From contig NC_079513.1 in assembly GCF_000801105.2 (NCBI RefSeq), forward strand, positions 23,342,273 to 23,406,272: a stretch of DNA of 64,000 nucleotides. The letters are read 5' to 3'. Within the stretch, counting starts at the first letter, position 1; the number at the start of each line of letters is the position of its first letter. The notes beneath the pieces are model-generated. The model worked only from the letters and a program-made list of their open reading frames with translations, was not told the origin of the DNA and did not search any database. The position numbers and the translations under genes were made by a program. Below, one piece after another: positions 25,050 to 37,100 of this stretch. The DNA comes from Raphanus sativus. Its lineage: Eukaryota > Streptophyta > Magnoliopsida > Brassicales > Brassicaceae.

Positions 25050-25260
25050 ACCAAGAAGCTTCCTTCCTCAGCTTGATTATGCTTATAGCGTCTGTGTTTT
25101 CTTTAGATGATGAAAATCTTGGACAGTAAGAGGGTTACGTGTATGCTGCATTTGAGCTAGAAGTGGTTTGGGGAACTTGCGTTTCTTTTGATCCAAGCTT
25201 TGATCCTGGTAGCTTCTCATATTGCTAGGACCTGCTTTTAGATATCCGATTGCATCCTCT
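25050..25260 (+). pseudogene. Short relic of an MPDU1-like (At5g59470 type) gene
   Basis: Shares ACCAAGAAGCTTCCTTCCTC, CTGCATTTGAGCTAGAA, CTTGCGTTTCTTTTGATCCAAGCTTTGAT and neighbouring sequence with the larger relic at 39570-40058. The encoded theme AAFELE...FLLIQALI belongs to MPDU1 (mannose-P-dolichol utilisation) proteins. No frame longer than about 30 codons remains. Confidence 0.5.
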
Positions 25261-25334
25261 ACAGGTATGAAATTTCTACTCTTGTCTGCTAATAACTATA
25301 TCATTTACGGACATATTACTGAGATAATAATAAT

Positions 25335-25750
25335 GTTGTTTACCAGTTGGAGTACTTAAAGGGTTATATATGGAGAAAGGACTTGGCAGCTCTTAAAGGA
25401 GACTGTCCAAATTCTGGTGAAGAGGTACATATCTTTTGCACCAACACAAACTTACAAAATCCTCTGTTTTGGATTTTGATGAGTTTCTGTGAGATCAGAT
25501 CAATCAAACCGATCCGCTCATAAAGCCGACTGCCATGTTTGTGGATGCACCTTGGAGTTCCGTACTAAAGTAGAAGTTAAAAGTAACTATATCCCATTAT
25601 CTTAGATAGTCCCTCCCTCTCTGTAGCTTTCTAACAACAAATTATTGTTTTGGTTTTGTCTTAATGCTTCAGAAGTCTGCGTCACCATTTGGTAGAAAAT
25701 GGGTATACGGCAGGATATATTTTCACGGTCAAGGAGAGATAGGCGTTCCA
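25335..25750 (+). pseudogene. Relic of the Cys-rich 3' exons of a PGRL1-like gene, copy B
   Basis: An exon-like piece reads LEYLKGYIWRKDLAALKGDC then PNSGEE (25345-25422). A second piece reads SAHKADCHVCGCTLEFRTKV (25520-25580). A third reads SASPFGRKWVYGRIYF with one frame change. Cysteines of the CPxxGEE and CHVCGC motifs are kept. The order and intron gaps still look like a real gene tail, but the 5' exon lies 1.7 kb away behind other relics, so the gene is scrambled. Confidence 0.7.
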
Positions 25751-26198
25751 AGTTTACATAGTTCTGACCAAATATAAGAACATAAGTTTTGGGGACGCTT
25801 CTCAATTGTGTGAAGAAGGATACTAGTAACTAGAAAGTGTTTGTAACATTCAAAGAATCTCAAGGATATAGGTAGTATTTTCATAATCTTGTGTTATGAG
25901 TTAAAATATGAAGAATACAACTCTCAATAACAACTACTTTGATAGATCTGTACAATCATTAAAATCTAAACTTTTTGAATAACAAAAAATTATATAGAAT
26001 TATAAAATTATCAAACCAATAACATTATATTTTAATGAAAAAGTAAAAATCTATAAACCAATAATAGTAGATTCTAAAAATTCTACCCATCATTAAAAAT
26101 CCAACTCCCACTAACAGCCCCAAAGTCAAAAAAAAAACTTAAAGTGTACAGATTTCATAATTTTTTATGCCATTTTCCCTTGTAATATACCTTTTTCA
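25751..26198. other. AT-rich sequence before the Helitron
   Basis: No gene seen. Confidence 0.5.
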
Positions 26199-27781
26199 TC
26201 TATATTCTATATTATTAAAAGAGAAGTACCCATATAAATTTCCCCTAAGTTTTCAAAGTTATTTACACTACTATGCCACTGAGAATTAAATTAAACTACC
26301 TAATTTAATGCTTGTCTTTTTCAGTAGAGTTAATGTATTGTCCTAATATAAATTAAGTTACCTGTTTTAATGTTTGTTTTTTTAGTTGAGTTAATGTGTT
26401 TTCCTAATATAAAATTTAACTTTCCTTCTCTATTAAATCAATTTCAAAATTATTTATAGTTTTATTAATGCTGTCTTTTCAATTTAATAAATACATTTCC
26501 TAATTCTAAATTTACCACATTTAATAATAATAAAATCACATATGGTATGGTAGAAAAATTATTGTGCCGTCACTATTTTTTAGTATTCGAACCAAACCAA
26601 TTTTTATGTTAAGTTTAAGTTTTTGGCATACATTATTCAAATTTATTTGATATATATATTTTTACTTTTATATTTTAAGAATTTTAATTTTTTAAACAAT
26701 TTAAATGAGTTATCCGAACCAGAACATGAATCGAAATTATAAATACCTAAATGAGGCTAAAACTTTTCACCCCGAAAACCTAAAATCCAAAGAGACTTGA
26801 ATCAAACCCGAATGGATATCCGAACATTCATCCCTACTACAAGATATAGAAACTGAATCACCTTATTTATTTTCGAAAAATTATTTTCCATTGACTTTCT
26901 CGTCAGTCTACAGTAATTATGAAAACTAATTGTCAAATCCAATCTGAAAATTATTGGACACGTAAGAAATTAACAGTTAGATCAAATATATATTATATTA
27001 CATTTCATTTTCTTACAAATTTTAATCTTAGTTTTTATATGTCACAAATTTGTTAAAAGTCTAAAATTTTTTTTTCTTACAAATTTTATAACTAATGTAT
27101 CATGTTTAATAGCATACTAACCATATTTTCTATTTTTATATTTATCATTCAAAAACTTTGTGTGCTATATATTTACACATACATCTAATCATATAAATGT
27201 TAGATTTGTTTAGGTAATCTCCAGTGTCGGTGATACATTTTATGTTAAAAGCAAAAAATATAAAATTATTTAATTTAATATGATTACATTTACAAATATA
27301 ATATTTAGTACACAAACAAATTAAAATTTAAAATTAAATACCGAGTGAGATTATTCTTTAACAAATTTATATTAATAGAAATTCCAAATATTTGGAATTC
27401 GAAAGCATTATGACCCACACCAATACTACTTTAATTATGACAATTTAATTTATATAATAATATTTTATTAAAATTTTAATTTTAATTTTTGTTATTACTG
27501 CAAAAAAAATAGTTTTCGATCTAAATTTATGATCAATTATTACAAATATATCATTTAATACAAACAAAAAATTAAAAACAGAAAATAAATACCCGTGATT
27601 ATGACAATTTAATTTATATAATAATATTTTATTAAATTTTTAATTTTAATTTTTGTTATTACTGAAAAAAAAGTTTTCGATCTAAATTTATGATCAATTA
27701 TTACAAATATATCATTTAATACAAACAAAAAATTAAAAACATAAAATAAATACCCGTGCGGTCGCACGGATCAATATCTAG
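26199..27781 (+). mobile_element. Non-autonomous Helitron, 1.58 kb
   Basis: Starts A|TCTATATTC...TATTATTAAAAGAGAAGTAC, the usual 5' end of crucifer Helitrons. It ends with a GC hairpin, CCGTGCG-GT-CGCACGG (27754-27769), 8 bases before the CTAG terminus (27778-27781), which is followed by host T. Insertion between A and T and a 3' hairpin before CTAG are diagnostic. It has no Rep/helicase gene. The flanking sequence resumes with GCAAACCGTGATTACC, which also lies upstream of the third kinase (33522). Confidence 0.88.
27434..27758 (+). repeat. Two tandem copies of a ~163-bp unit inside the Helitron
   Basis: Copy 1 (27434-27597) and copy 2 (27598-27758) both run from ATTATGACAATTTAATTTAT to AAATAAATACCCGTG with few differences. 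Only the second is followed by the complementary arm of the terminal hairpin. Confidence 0.9.
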
Positions 27782-27901
27782 TTTTTTTTATTTTGCAAAC
27801 CGTGATTACCGAAATCAAGCTAAATAGTTCAAAGAGACTTTTCCTTTAACGAGACTACTCACTACTTCTTTTGGTCGTATTTTCTCTTTTTACCTTTCGA
27901 T

Positions 27902-28594
27902 TAGGCATGGGTTAACCTGGACCCGAAAATCTAAACCGGAATCGATCCGAAAATATCCGAATCGGAACCGACTCGGAAATTTATAAGTATCTATTGTGTC
28001 TAAAATTTTATATCCGAAAAAACAGAACCGAATAGACCTGAACCCGAAAAAAATCGACCCGAATAGATCTGATCCGATATGAACAGATTCATACCCAACT
28101 AAAAAATACGAATATCCAATAACTATGTTTTATTGTGTTCTATTTTATATATCTTATTTTATGATTTAGTTGAAATATTTTTTTTGTTAACAATTTTTGT
28201 TATTATTTTGTAACATTTTCAAGTAATATGAAGTTTTAAATGTAAAAATTTAGAATTTAAAAATGTTTTATTTTAATTTTTATTAGTTTATTTTAAGTTA
28301 TTTTGTAAAATTTTAGATATACATTACAAATTTTGATTAAAATTTGATGTAATTTTCGTATTTCATGTCTTTTTAGATCCTAAATACCCGAATCCAATCC
28401 GGACCGGGAAAGTAATAAATATTTTACAAGTATTTTAATTATAGATTCGAACCGATCCGGACCCGAAAAGAATTGACCAGAACCCAAACCAAAAATTTAG
28501 AAGTATATATTGGGTCTAAATGTTTAGGACCCGAAAGATCCAAACTCGAAAGAACCAGCCCGAACCTGATTCAAAGGCCGAACGCCCGGGCCTA
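27902..28594. mobile_element. hAT-like non-autonomous element in the promoter of receptor kinase 2
   Basis: Flanked by CTTTCGAT (27894-27901) and CTTTAGAT (28595-28602), an 8-bp duplication with one change. Ends are TAGGCATGGGTTAACC and CGCCCGGGCCTA, short inverted repeats. The interior is full of the motif GGACCCGAA/GAACCCGAA near both ends (subterminal repeats) with an AT-rich centre. No coding capacity. The paralogous promoter of kinase 1 shows the unoccupied site, ACCTTCAGATATTTC, at 19568. Confidence 0.82.
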
Positions 28595-28721
28595 CTTTAG
28601 ATATTTCAGAATCGGTTGTCCTTTTAGTCATGGCCTTATTCAGATTTTGAAAAGTTTTCTGTATAAGTATTTGATTTTTGAAAAGCTCTCTTTGTGCTCA
28701 TTTCCTGCAAAATACGAGAAA

Positions 28722-31700
28722 ATGAAACTCTTTCTTTTCCTTTCTTTCAGTGCTCTCATATTACTTGAAACATTCGGAAATACCCATGAAACTGATAAAC
28801 AAGCATTACTCAAGTTCAAGTCTCAAGTTTCTGAGGACAAAACAGTTTTGTTGTCTTCATGGAACAACTCGTCCCCTCTCTGCAGATGGACGGGGGTTAC
28901 ATGTGGCCGAAAACACAAGAGAGTTACTGGTTTGGACCTCCGAGGATTCCAATTGGGTGGAGTGATATCGCCATTTATTGGTAATCTTTCATTTCTCATA
29001 TCACTTAATTTAACTGATAACTCTTTCGGTGGAACCATTCCTCAAGAGCTGGGAAACTTGTTTAGACTTCAGCACTTGGATATGTCATATAATTTCCTCA
29101 ACGGAGGGATTCCAGCCAGAATGTTCAACTGCTCTAGATTGTTGGACCTTGTTTTATATTCAAATCATCTTGGACAAGGTTTTCCTTCAGAACTAGGATC
29201 CTTGATTAAGCTTGTTTATTTAGACCTTGGTAAAAACAACCTGAGAGGAAAAATCCCTGTATCTTTAGGAAACTTGACATCCCTCCGAGAAATTTCCTTT
29301 GGCCAAAACAATCTGGAAGGAGAAATTCCTGATTGTATAGCTAGATTGACTCAACTGGTGTTTTTATCGTTACCAATAAACCATTTTTCTGGTGTTTTTC
29401 CTCCTGCAATTTACAATTTGTCCTCACTTCAGTATTTGACCATGTTTGGTAATGATTTCTCGGGGAACATTAGGCCTGATTTTGGTAATTTGCTACCAAA
29501 CCTTCGATATTTTACTATTGGAGATAATTTTCTCACAGGAGCCATTCCTTCAACACTTGCAAATATTTCAACTCTTCAACGTTTGGGCATGGAGTTTAAC
29601 AGTCTGACAGGAAGTATTCCTCCGAGCTTTTCAAAACTACGATATTTGTATATGCTATCCCTTAGTGATAATTCTTTGGGAAGTTTTTCAGCTGGAGATC
29701 TTGAATTTCTTAGTTCTTTGACCAACTGTACCCTACTGCAAGACTTAGATGTGTCATTCAATAGGCTTGGGGGTGACTTGCCTGCCTCCATAGCCAATTT
29801 TTCAATGAACCTCAACAAGTTAGACATTGAAAATAATTTCATTTCTGGAAGCATTCCTCATGACATTGGGAATCTCATAGGCCTACAAACATTTTGGTTG
29901 TCAAAAAATCTATTGAAAGGACCAATGCCAGCCTCTTTTGGGGAACTTCTAGGATTGGTGGAATTACTTGTCAATGCAAATAGGATGTCAGGAGAGATAC
30001 CATATTCTTTAGGCAACATCACTCGGTTAGAAACACTCTATTTATACAACAATAGTTTTGAAGGAATCATTCCTCCAAGTCTTGGTAAATGTAGATATTT
30101 GCTATATTTAGACGTTGATAATAATAAGTTGAATGGTATTATACCTCAGGAGATTATGCAAATTCCGTCCCTTGTTTCCCTACGCATGTCAAATAATTCA
30201 TTGACTGGTTCTCTACCAGAAGATGTTGGACGACTTGGAAATCTTGGTAGGTTATATGTTGCGCATAATAAGCTATCAGGGAAACTCCCAGCGACTTTGG
30301 GAAAATGTCTTTCACTGGAAAAACTTTGTCTGCAAGGAAATTCTTTTGATGGAATCATTCCAGATATAAGTGGGTTGGTGGGTATTAAGGAGGCTGATTT
30401 CTCAAGAAACAATCTCTCTGGAAGAATCCCTGAATATTTCGCAAACTTTAGCTCGTTGGAGTATCTCAATCTATCTTTCAACAACTTCGAGGGTAATCTG
30501 CCAACAGAAGGAAAATTCCAAAATGCCAATATTGTCTCTGTATCTGGAAACATAAATCTTTGTGGAGGCGTCTTGGAACTGCGACTAAAGCCATGTTTTA
30601 CGAAACCACCAAGAAATTCAAGAAAGAAACTTGTTATTAGGGTAAGCATAGGCATATCTTTGCTTTTGCTTTTGTTCATTTCTTCAGTTTCTATTTGTTG
30701 CCTAAAAATCAGAAAGAAGAAAATTATCAATGAAGCAACTCCTTCCACCTTGGGGTTTTTTCATGAAATGATAAGTTATGGAGATCTTCGAAATGCGACA
30801 GATGGCTTCTCTTCAAGTAACTTGATCGGGTCAGGCAACTTTGGTAGTGTGTTTAAAGCTTTTCTGCCTTCTGAGAACAGGGTTGTTGCAGTGAAAGTTC
30901 TAGATATGCAGAGACGTGGAGCAATGAGGAGCTTCATGGCAGAATGTGAATCCCTGAAAGACATTAGACATCGTAAACTTGTGAAATTGTTGACAGCCTG
31001 TTCGAGTATCGATTTCCAAGGAAATGAATTCAGAGCACTAATGTATGAGTATATGCCAAATGGAAGTTTGGATATGTGGCTGCATCCAAAGGAATTTGAA
31101 GAGATTTCTAGGCCTTCAAAAACATTGACACTTTTAGAAAGGCTTAACATAGCGATAGACGTGGCTTCTGTTTTGGAATATCTTCATCTTAGTTGCCATG
31201 AAGCTATTGCTCATTGCGATCTTAAACCAAGCAACGTTCTTCTAGACAATGATCTAACAGCCCATGTTAGTGACTTTGGTCTTGCTAGGATCCTTCTCAA
31301 ATTCGACCAGGAAACCTTCATTAACCAACTTAGCTCGGCTGGAGTCAGAGGAAGCATCGGCTATGCGGCACCAGGTAAACATATCACACATTTAATGTTT
31401 GAATGAAGAAATCTAATATTTCTTTCATTCCCGAAAGTAAGATTTTTTATATTTTTTCCTTGTTCCATAGAGAAAAAAATATCTATATCATTAAGGTATT
31501 TTGTACTTCCTATGTTTCATAAAGAGAATCACTTAAATAATTTTCACACATATTAAGAAAATGATTGAAATGCATTTATGATTTTATTAATTTAATAATT
31601 TTAAAGTATTTTAAACAAATAGATTTATTTATAATATCAATGTATTTGACAATTAATATTAAGCTAAAAAGTAGTCTAAATTGCATTGAAATTGTATAAT

Positions 31701-32289
31701 GACATTTTTGTGTAATAAGAAAAAATGTTAAAGTGACACTTATTGAAAAATAGAGGGAGTATACTTTTAAAATCATTAATTGAGAATATTTGAATTGATT
31801 TTATATCATTGATTGATAGTTATTGGAAGCTGTATAACAAAAGTAAATACTCTAGAAAATCTTTCTTTTCGGAACAGAGAGAGTATATTTCTTGCTCCAA
31901 ATTTGTTTGATATGACTTATGGTGCAGAATATGCAATGGGAGGAGAAATATCAATACATGGTGATGCATATAGTTTTGGGATTCTCATGCTTGAAATGTT
32001 CAGTGGAAAACGACCAACTGATGAGATGTTCGGAGGAGACGTAACCCTCCGTAGCTGTATAAGGTCTGCATTGCCAGAGCAAGTTTTGGATGTGGCAGAC
32101 GAATTGGTTCTTCATAACGGCCTTAGAATTGGCTTCCCCCTTGCTGAGTGCTTGACACAGGTTTTAGAAGTGGGACTTGGGTGTTCTGAAGAGTCTCCAG
32201 CAAACCGCTTGGGAATGAGTGAGGTTGTAAGAAAATTAATCTCAATCAAGGAGAGGTTCTTCAAAACAAGAAGAGGAGCTAGACGTTGA
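28722..32289 (+). CDS. LRR receptor kinase, subfamily XII (EFR/FLS2 class), copy 2
   Basis: Predicted receptor kinase of 1004 residues, same architecture as copy 1: signal peptide MKLFLFLSFSALILLE, LRRNT, about twenty LRRs, TM helix and non-RD kinase (AHCDLKPSNVLLDNDL). Exons 28722-31374 and 31928-32289; the 553-base intron is long because a Stowaway MITE lies in it. The frame stays open upstream of 28722, but that part lies in the hAT-like element. The ATG at 28722 matches the other copies. Compared with copies 1 and 3 the kinase has IRHRKLVKLL for IRHRNLVKLL and VVRKLISIKE for VVKELISIKE. The solvent-exposed LRR residues differ more than the frame residues. It looks intact, but its promoter has been split. 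Confidence 0.93.
31504..31761. mobile_element. Stowaway-type (Tc1/mariner) MITE in the intron of receptor kinase 2
   Basis: About 254 bp between TA dinucleotides. The left end CTTCCTATGTTTCATAAAGA and the right end (reverse strand) CTCCCTCTATTTTTCAATAA match the CTCCCTCYGTTTC consensus of Stowaway elements. The interior is AT-rich and non-coding. Confidence 0.75.
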
Positions 32290-32559
32290 AGTGTCGTCTT
32301 GTATGCTTGCTCCTCTACAAACTTGAAGGCTTGTTGATGTATAATATTTCTTCATAATATGCTTTGAATGTTGTGAACATAATGCTACGTTATTAGCAGA
32401 CAAAAGATGAATGTTGTGTTAGCAATTTCGATATTTGGAATTTGGAATTTCTATTGGTAAAACATTGCTTTAGCAATTTGATATCTAAATATTCATGTTT
32501 AATAGTTTCTACAAGTTTCAGAGCTTTAACAATGCCACCACGATCTTTTTACTATCGCC

Positions 32560-32870
32560 ACCCAAGCGCACTCAAGCGTTCATCACTTCGGATTACGGAG
32601 ACTCGAACCTTATTCCGGAAGAAGTGCGAAGCCAAGAGAGGTACATTAAAAGACTTGATCGCAGCGGGAAATCAACTCAGTGCGCTAAGCTACTCTCTTT
32701 TTTTAACGGTTCTTATCTTTTTTTTTTTTTTTTATGAACAAAACGGTTCTTATCTTCTTCTTTGCTTTTTCAGTTTTCTAATTGTTTTCACTTGCTTGAC
32801 CCACAAGTTACAAACGTTTTGCAAGTTATTGATGGAGGAGAAGCTCAAAAGAGGAACAATGCATATATAT
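32560..32870 (+). pseudogene. Relic of a thymidylate kinase (ZEUS1-like) 5' part, copy C
   Basis: One frame reads LDRSGKSTQCAKLLSFFNGS (the P-loop and following helix of thymidylate kinase). Another frame carries LLMEEKLKRGT, matching the ATP-side LMEEKLK motif. A poly-T tract (32720-32733) and frame changes separate the pieces. Parallel to 23120-23460. Confidence 0.7.
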
Positions 32871-32899
32871 ATAAATAAAACGCATGTCGAGTGCACGTG

Positions 32900-33265
32900 C
32901 CGAATCGTGTCGTGTAGTCAACCGAGCCGGAGCTTCTTTTTCGGTTCGGATCTCTACCAGAAGACCCAGAACCCAATAGAGGCAAGAAAAGAAACTCTCG
33001 AAGCTCTTCCTCGCCAAGTACGCCTAGCTCCAACTCTGTTTTCTCGTGTTCTTGAAATTCGTCTCTAATGGTGAATTGATTTATTAGGCCATGGATTCTT
33101 ATTACGATGGCAAGCCTTTGATAGTTGATGACATGTTTGACAGATGTTACTGTAGTTAAATTATTGTTACTGTTGCAGCTAAAGCTTCGGTGGTATGGTT
33201 ATCAAGTACCCTCAGTGCAGTCTCTTGCGACAATCAACTTATGCTGATGCAGAGGTACTCTTTGG
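32900..33265 (+). pseudogene. Relic of PGRL1-like exons, copy C
   Basis: Contains the transit-peptide tail (PSRSFFFGSDLYQ in one frame; AGASFSVRISTRR in the proper one). It then has an exon-like piece reading MDSYYDGKPLIVDDMFDR (33092-33145) and another reading LKLRWYG, KYPQCSLLRQSTYADAE (33181-33256) with one frame change. These are the motifs before the membrane helices of PGRL1-like proteins. The Cys-rich tail found in copies A and B is missing here, so the three relics together cover different parts of one gene. Confidence 0.65.
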
Positions 33266-33719
33266 TCATGTTTTTAATTTTGTCCTAGAATAGTATTATG
33301 ATGATCACTGCTTTGTCAAGGGTTGATATTGAGTTGAATCCTCTTCATTGTAATTATTGGACAAAAACCAGATTATCTTTGAGAATCAGTCATAGAGATT
33401 AGGAAGGTGGGTAGGAGCCTACAAGAGTTGACAAAACTCATTTACAATTACGGCCTCCATCAGTCTTCATCAACATGGACTTCTATTTATAAATTTAAAT
33501 TTTTTTCATTATATGTTTTTTTGCAAACCGTGATTACCAAAATCAAGCGAAATAAATTCAAAGAGACTTTTCCTCTAACGACTACTCACTACATTTCTTG
33601 GGTATTAATCCAAAAAGACTTTTCAGAGTCGCTTGTCAATTTAGTCTTGACCTTACTAGATTCTTGAAAAGTCTTTTGTATTTGAATGGACCAGTGTGAA
33701 ATTTAAGAGGGGAGACAAA

Positions 33720-33835
33720 TGTAAGGTTAACTATAGCCCGATTAAACGTTTTGGAAGATATTTCATGAGCAGCTTTAAACGCGAGAGTGAAAGGTTAATT
33801 ATAGCCCGATTAAACGTTTTGGAAGATATCTCTTA
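33720..33835 (+). repeat. Direct repeat in the kinase 3 upstream region
   Basis: GGTTAACTATAGCCCGATTA, continuing AACGTTTTGGAAGATAT, at 33725-33761 recurs with one change at 33793-33829. The spacer contains ATGAGCAGCTTTAAACGCGA, which itself recurs at about 34001. Confidence 0.9.
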
Positions 33836-33871
33836 TCTCTTTCTACTCATTTACTGCAAAAAAACAAGAAA

Positions 33872-33925
33872 CATGAAACTCTTTCTTTTCCTTTCTTTCG
33901 GTGCTCACCACTTGTCTCTTTAGTC
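33872..33925 (+). pseudogene. Truncated 5' stub of a fourth receptor kinase
   Basis: ATG with MKLFLFLSFGAHH, the same signal peptide as the three kinases, breaks off after 13 codons into sequence of the upstream region (CACTTGTCTCTTTAGTCTTGACC) that again precedes kinase 3. The ATG is 230 bases before the true start at 34102. It could act as a short upstream reading frame (17 codons) if transcription starts early. Confidence 0.8.
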
Positions 33926-34101
33926 TTGACCTTATCTGATTTGGAAAAGTCTTCTGCATTTGAACGGGTCAATGTGAAATTAAAAGAGGAGACAGAGTAA
34001 CATGAGCAGCTTTAAAGCGAGAGTGAAATAACTCAATAAACAATTGGAAGATATCCATCATACATTTTGCTCATCAGTTTGTACGGTTATAAAGAAGAAG
34101 C

Positions 34102-37100
34102 ATGAAACTCTTTCTTTTCCTTTCTTTCAGTGCTCTCATGTCACTTGAAGCATTCGGGAATACCCATGAAACTGATAAGCAAGCATTACTCAAGTTCAAG
34201 TCTCAAGTTTCTGAGGAGAAAAAGGTTTTGCTGTCTTCATGGAACAACTCATCCCCTCTCTGCAGATGGAATGGGGTTACATGTGGCCGAAAACACAAGA
34301 GAGTTACTCGTTTGGACCTCGGAGGATTCCAACTGGGTGGAGTGATATCGCCATTTATTGGTAATCTTTCGTTTCTCATATCACTTAATCTCACTGAAAA
34401 TTCTTTTGGTGGAACCATCCCTCAAGAGCTGGGAAACTTATTTCGACTTCAACATTTGTTTATGGCATTTAATTTCCTCAATGGAGGGATTCCAGCCAGT
34501 CTGTTCAACTGTTCTAGATTATTGGTCTTTGATTTATATTCAAATAATCTTGGACAAGGTCTTCTTCCTTCAGAACTAGGATCATTGAATAAGCTTGTTA
34601 TTTTAGATCTTGGTAAAACCAATTTGAAAGGAAAACTCCCTCTATCTCTAGGAAACCTAACATCCCTCAGACACCTTTCCTTTGCAGTAAACAATCTAGA
34701 AGGAGAAATTCCAGATGCTATAGCTAGATTGACTCAAATGGTGGAATTTGCGTTACACATGAACAATTTCTCTGGCGTTTTTCCTTCTGCAATTTACAAT
34801 TTGTCCTCACTTAAGCATTTAAGCATGTATGGTAATGGTTTCTCTGGAAACCTGAGGCCTGATTTTGGTAATTTGCTACCAAACCTCCAAAAATTGTTTA
34901 TGGGAAATAATTCTCTCACAGGAGCCATTCCATCAACACTTGCAAATATTTCAGCTCTTCGCTTTTTGGCCATGGAGTATAACAGTCTGACAGGAAGTAT
35001 TCCTCTGAACTTTGGAAAACTACGATATTTTCAAACACTATCCCTTAGTGACAATTCTCTGGGAAGTTTTTCAGCTGGAGATCTTGAATTTCTCGTTGCT
35101 TTGACTAACTGTACAACATTGCAATCCTTACATGTGGCATCCAATAGGCTTGGGGGTGACTTGCCTGCCTCCATTGCCAATCTGTCAATGAACCTCAATC
35201 AGTTACTTCTTCAAAATAATTTCATATCTGGAAGCATTCCTCATGACATTGGGAATCTCATAGGCCTACAAGCATTAGTGTTGTCCGGAAATCTATTAGA
35301 AGGACCAATCCCAGTCTCTTTTGGGAAACTTTCAGGAATGATGGGATTAAGTGTCCATGCAAATAGAATGTCAGGAGAGATACCATATTCTTTAGGCAAC
35401 ATCACTCGGTTAGAAAAACTTTATTTGTCCAACAATAGTTTTGAAGGAATCATTCCTCCAAGTCTTGGTAAGTGTAGCTATTTGCTACATTTACATTTCC
35501 ATAATAATAAGTTGAATGGTATTATACCTCATGAGATTATACAAATTTCAACCCTTGTTTCTCTAAGTTTGTCAAATAATTTATTGACGGGCTCTCTTCC
35601 AGAAGATATTGGACGACTTGGAAAACTTGTTAATTTATTTGTTGCTCATAATAAGCTATCAGGGAAACTCCCAGCGACTCTGGGAAAGTGTCTCTCACTG
35701 GAACAACTTGATCTGCAAGGAAATTCTTTTGATGGAATCATTCCAGAAATAAGTGGGTTAGTGGATATTAAAGAGGCTGATTTCTCCAGCAACAATCTCT
35801 CCGGAAGAATCCCTGAATATCTTGCAAACTTTAGGTTGTTGGAATATCTCAATCTATCTTTTAACAACTTCGAGGGAAATGTGCCAAAAGAAGGAAAGTT
35901 CAAAAATGTCAATATTGTTTCAGTATCTGGAAACAAAAATCTATGTGGAGGCGTATTGGAACTGCGACTAAAACCATGTTTTACGCAACCACCTAGAAAT
36001 TCAAAAAAGAAACTTGTGATTCGGATAAGCATAGGCATATCTTTGCTTTTGCTTTTGCTTTTGTTCATAGCTTCAGTTTCTCTTTGTTGGTTAAAAAGCA
36101 GAACGAAGAAAAATACTAATGAAGCAGCTCCTTCCACCTTGAGGGTTTTTCATGAAATGATAAGTTATGTAGATCTTCGAAATGTGACAGATGGCTTCTC
36201 TTCGAGTAATCTGATCGGGTCAGGCAGCTTTGGTACCGTGTTTAAAGCTTTTCTCCCTGCTGAGAATAAGGTTGTTGCAGTGAAAGTTTTAAACATGCAG
36301 AGACGTGGAGCAATGAGGAGCTTTATGGCAGAATGTGAATCTCTGAAAGACATTAGACATCGTAATCTTGTAAAGCTGGTGACAGCTTGTTCGAGCATTG
36401 ATTTCCAAGGAAATGATTTCAGAGCTTTAATCTATGAGTACATGCCAAATGGAAGCTTGGATATGTGGCTGCACCCAAAGGAAATAGAAGATATTTCTAG
36501 ACCCTCAAGAACGTTGACACTTTTGGAGAGGCTTAACATAGTGATAGATGTGGCTTCTGTTCTGGAGTATCTTCATCTTAATTGCCACGAAGCGATTTCT
36601 CATTGCGATCTTAAACCAAGCAACGTTCTTCTAGACGATGATCTAACCGCCCATGTTAGCGACTTTGGTCTTGCTCGGATCCTCCTCAAATTTGACCAGG
36701 AAACCTTCATTAACCAACTTAGCTCGGCTGGAATCAGAGGAAGCATCGGCTATGCAGCACCAGGTAAACCTATCACACATATAATGTCTGAACGAAGAAA
36801 ATTAATATTCTCTTTGTTCCCAAAAGTAAAGTGTATAGTAAAAGTAAATAGAAATTTTGATTATAAATATTATTTATATTCTTAATATGCATAAATACTC
36901 TAGATATCTTTTTTTTTTGGGAAGGGAGAGAGTATATTTCCTGCTACAATCTTTTGTTTATTCACTTATGGTGCAGAATATGCAATGGGAGGAGAAATAT
37001 CAGTGCATGGTGATGCGTATAGCTTTGGGATTCTCATTTTCGAAATGTTCAGTGGAAAACGACCAACCGATGAGATGTTCGGAGGAGACTTAACGCTCCG

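Noticed and set aside
28473..28721. In-frame upstream extension of receptor kinase 2 (83 extra residues)
   Set aside because: The extra codons lie in the hAT-like element and its flank, with repeated CCCGAA motifs. The ATG at 28722 aligns with the starts of the other two kinases and gives a signal peptide.
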